DNA of 23,989 bases, taken from the NCBI GenBank assembly GCA_029933365.1, contig JAOZOH010000031.1, positions 1-23,989 on the forward strand, read 5' to 3'. The notes beneath the pieces are model-generated. The model had not been told where the DNA came from. It saw nothing but the letters and a program-made list of their open reading frames with translations, and searched no databases. The stretch is from Desulfuromusa sp. GTDB lineage: Bacteria > Desulfobacterota > Desulfuromonadia > Desulfuromonadales > Geopsychrobacteraceae. Position 1 is the stretch's first letter, and every line of letters starts with the position of its first letter. Made by a program: the position numbers and the translations under genes. Below, one piece after another: positions 22,890 through 23,989 of the stretch.

Positions 22890-23987
22890 TTAGAGTGATT
22901 CCCAGAATTCAGCCGCTTCTTTCCAGCGGAAGGCCTCATCCATATCTTGTGGAACCCCTTTACCAGTGGAGTACATAACGCCGAGACAGTATTGAGCCTT
23001 GGTGTGCCCCTGGTCTGCCGCTTCGGTCAACCACCTTTTCCCTTCCAGAGAATCTCTTTTAACCCCTTTACCGTTCAGATGCATGATGCCCAGATTATAT
23101 TGAGCATCTGCGTTACCTGCATTGGCAGCTTCTGTCCACCAATGAAAGGCCAGTTGATAGTCCTGCGCTGTACCATTTCCTTTGACAAAATGTTGTCCCA
23201 GCAGAACTTGAGAGCGCTGGTGACCACGAGTTGCTGCCTGTTTTAGTAACACAACTGCCGAAGTGGGATCGCGCACTTCCTCACTCCCGGAACCAAGTAA
23301 TTTTCCAAGATGATAAATGGCATCCAGATAGTTTTGTTCGGCCGCTTTCTGGAGCCACTGACGTGCTTCCGTGTAGCTTTGCAGAACCCCGGTTCCTTTG
23401 GCATACATCATTCCCAGATGGTACTGGGCGGTGGGCAATCCTTGTTCTGCTGCCTGACGTAACCATTGCCGCGCTTTCGAATAATTCTTCTTAACCCCTT
23501 TTCCAACCAGATACATGTGTCCTAGGGTGAACTGGACTTTGGGATTCCCTTGCTCAGCGGCCATTCCCCACCACCGTTTGGCTTCGATAAAATCTTTTGG
23601 GACGCCATGTCCCTTCGCATACATCAGACCCAGGTTGTATTGGGCATCTGAAAAATTTTGATCGGCTGCTTTGCGAAACCAATGGAGCGCTTGATCATAA
23701 TCGGCTGGAACGCCATGCCCCTTGATATAAGCTTGCCCGAGAATATTCTGTGCCCGTGTATATCCAAGTTCGGCAGCCTTGCAATAATATTTAACTGCTT
23801 CGGCTGGATTTTCTGTTGTCCCTTTACCACTGTCATACATTTTACCGAGCATGAAAATAGCTCTGGGGTGCTGGTGCTGAGCTGCTAGCCGAAACCATTT
23901 CATCGCTTCTGCAAAAGATTTTTCTACCCCTTTACCCTGAAAGTAGTTCATCCCCAACTGATAATGTGATTGTGCCATATTGGTCAT
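22890..23987 (-). CDS. Sel1-repeat protein, possibly cut at its N-terminus by the window edge
   Basis: At least 365 residues made almost entirely of ten 36-residue Sel1-like repeats (pattern AQYxLGxMYxxGxGVxxDxxxAxxWxxxAAxxG), the last one shortened. Such solenoids act as protein-protein scaffolds. No signal peptide is visible from the first ATG in the window (23987), but only two bases lie beyond it, so the true start may be further upstream and the export status is unknown. An alternative ATG is at 23978. The seventh repeat (residues about 221-256) is the most divergent, with GSGSEEVRDP in the loop. It is transcribed in the same direction as the regulator 60 bp downstream, but there is no evident functional link. 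Confidence 0.88.
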   Translation of the reverse strand: MTNMAQSHYQLGMNYFQGKGVEKSFAEAMKWFRLAAQHQHPRAIFMLGKMYDSGKGTTENPAEAVKYYCKAAELGYTRAQNILGQAYIKGHGVPADYDQALHWFRKAADQNFSDAQYNLGLMYAKGHGVPKDFIEAKRWWGMAAEQGNPKVQFTLGHMYLVGKGVKKNYSKARQWLRQAAEQGLPTAQYHLGMMYAKGTGVLQSYTEARQWLQKAAEQNYLDAIYHLGKLLGSGSEEVRDPTSAVVLLKQAATRGHQRSQVLLGQHFVKGNGTAQDYQLAFHWWTEAANAGNADAQYNLGIMHLNGKGVKRDSLEGKRWLTEAADQGHTKAQYCLGVMYSTGKGVPQDMDEAFRWKEAAEFWESL

Positions 23988-23989
23988 CA

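Overview
The window looks like chromosome from an anaerobic or facultative Gram-negative bacterium, most likely a Desulfuromonadales-type (former delta-proteobacterial) lineage. This rests on an oxygen-sensitive glycyl radical enzyme with its radical-SAM activase, two sigma-54 enhancer-binding regulators, perfect -24/-12 promoters, an LpxR-like outer-membrane lipid A enzyme, a periplasmic-type ATP-dependent DNA ligase, and interspersed repeats of a kind I associate with that group. The taxonomy is inference; there is no rRNA or marker gene here.

Layout. Positions 1-1600: an IS1595-family transposase with an early frameshift, a small secreted Gly-rich protein and a repeat remnant. Positions 1627-5752: a glycyl radical enzyme whose active-site positions match trans-4-hydroxy-L-proline dehydratase (HypD), and its activase. 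The two genes are separated by about 500 bp of palindromic repeat DNA, and hypD is preceded by a perfect sigma-54 promoter. Positions 5788-9470: a small membrane protein, then a probable four-gene leftward unit (alkyltransferase-like protein, metallo-beta-lactamase-fold protein, site-2 protease, LpxR-like protein). Positions 9685-10871: an exported ATP-dependent DNA ligase (the only intact rightward gene), convergent with a CsaA-like tRNA-binding protein. Positions 10887-13298: a PAS/AAA+/Fis-type sigma-54 activator, a REP-like repeat and a double universal stress protein. Positions 13373-18006: a complete branched-chain-type amino-acid ABC transporter (livFGMHJ). Positions 18132-20838: monofunctional proline dehydrogenase and P5C dehydrogenase, with a second perfect sigma-54 promoter upstream of the latter. 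Positions 21084-22826: a second sigma-54 activator, paralogous to the first. Positions 22890-23987: a Sel1-repeat protein at the window edge.

How the genes fit together (inference). The window reads as a proline and hydroxyproline utilisation region. HypD would dehydrate trans-4-hydroxyproline to P5C, proline dehydrogenase would oxidise proline to P5C, and P5C dehydrogenase would send both into glutamate. The Liv-type transporter would supply substrate, and one or both sigma-54 activators would switch on the hypD and P5C dehydrogenase promoters. This differs from the characterised clostridial pathway, where P5C from HypD is reduced to proline by ProC: no ProC is encoded here, and the visible fate of P5C is oxidation. 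The control of a radical hydroxyproline dehydratase and a P5C dehydrogenase by matching sigma-54 promoters is the most interesting feature of the window.
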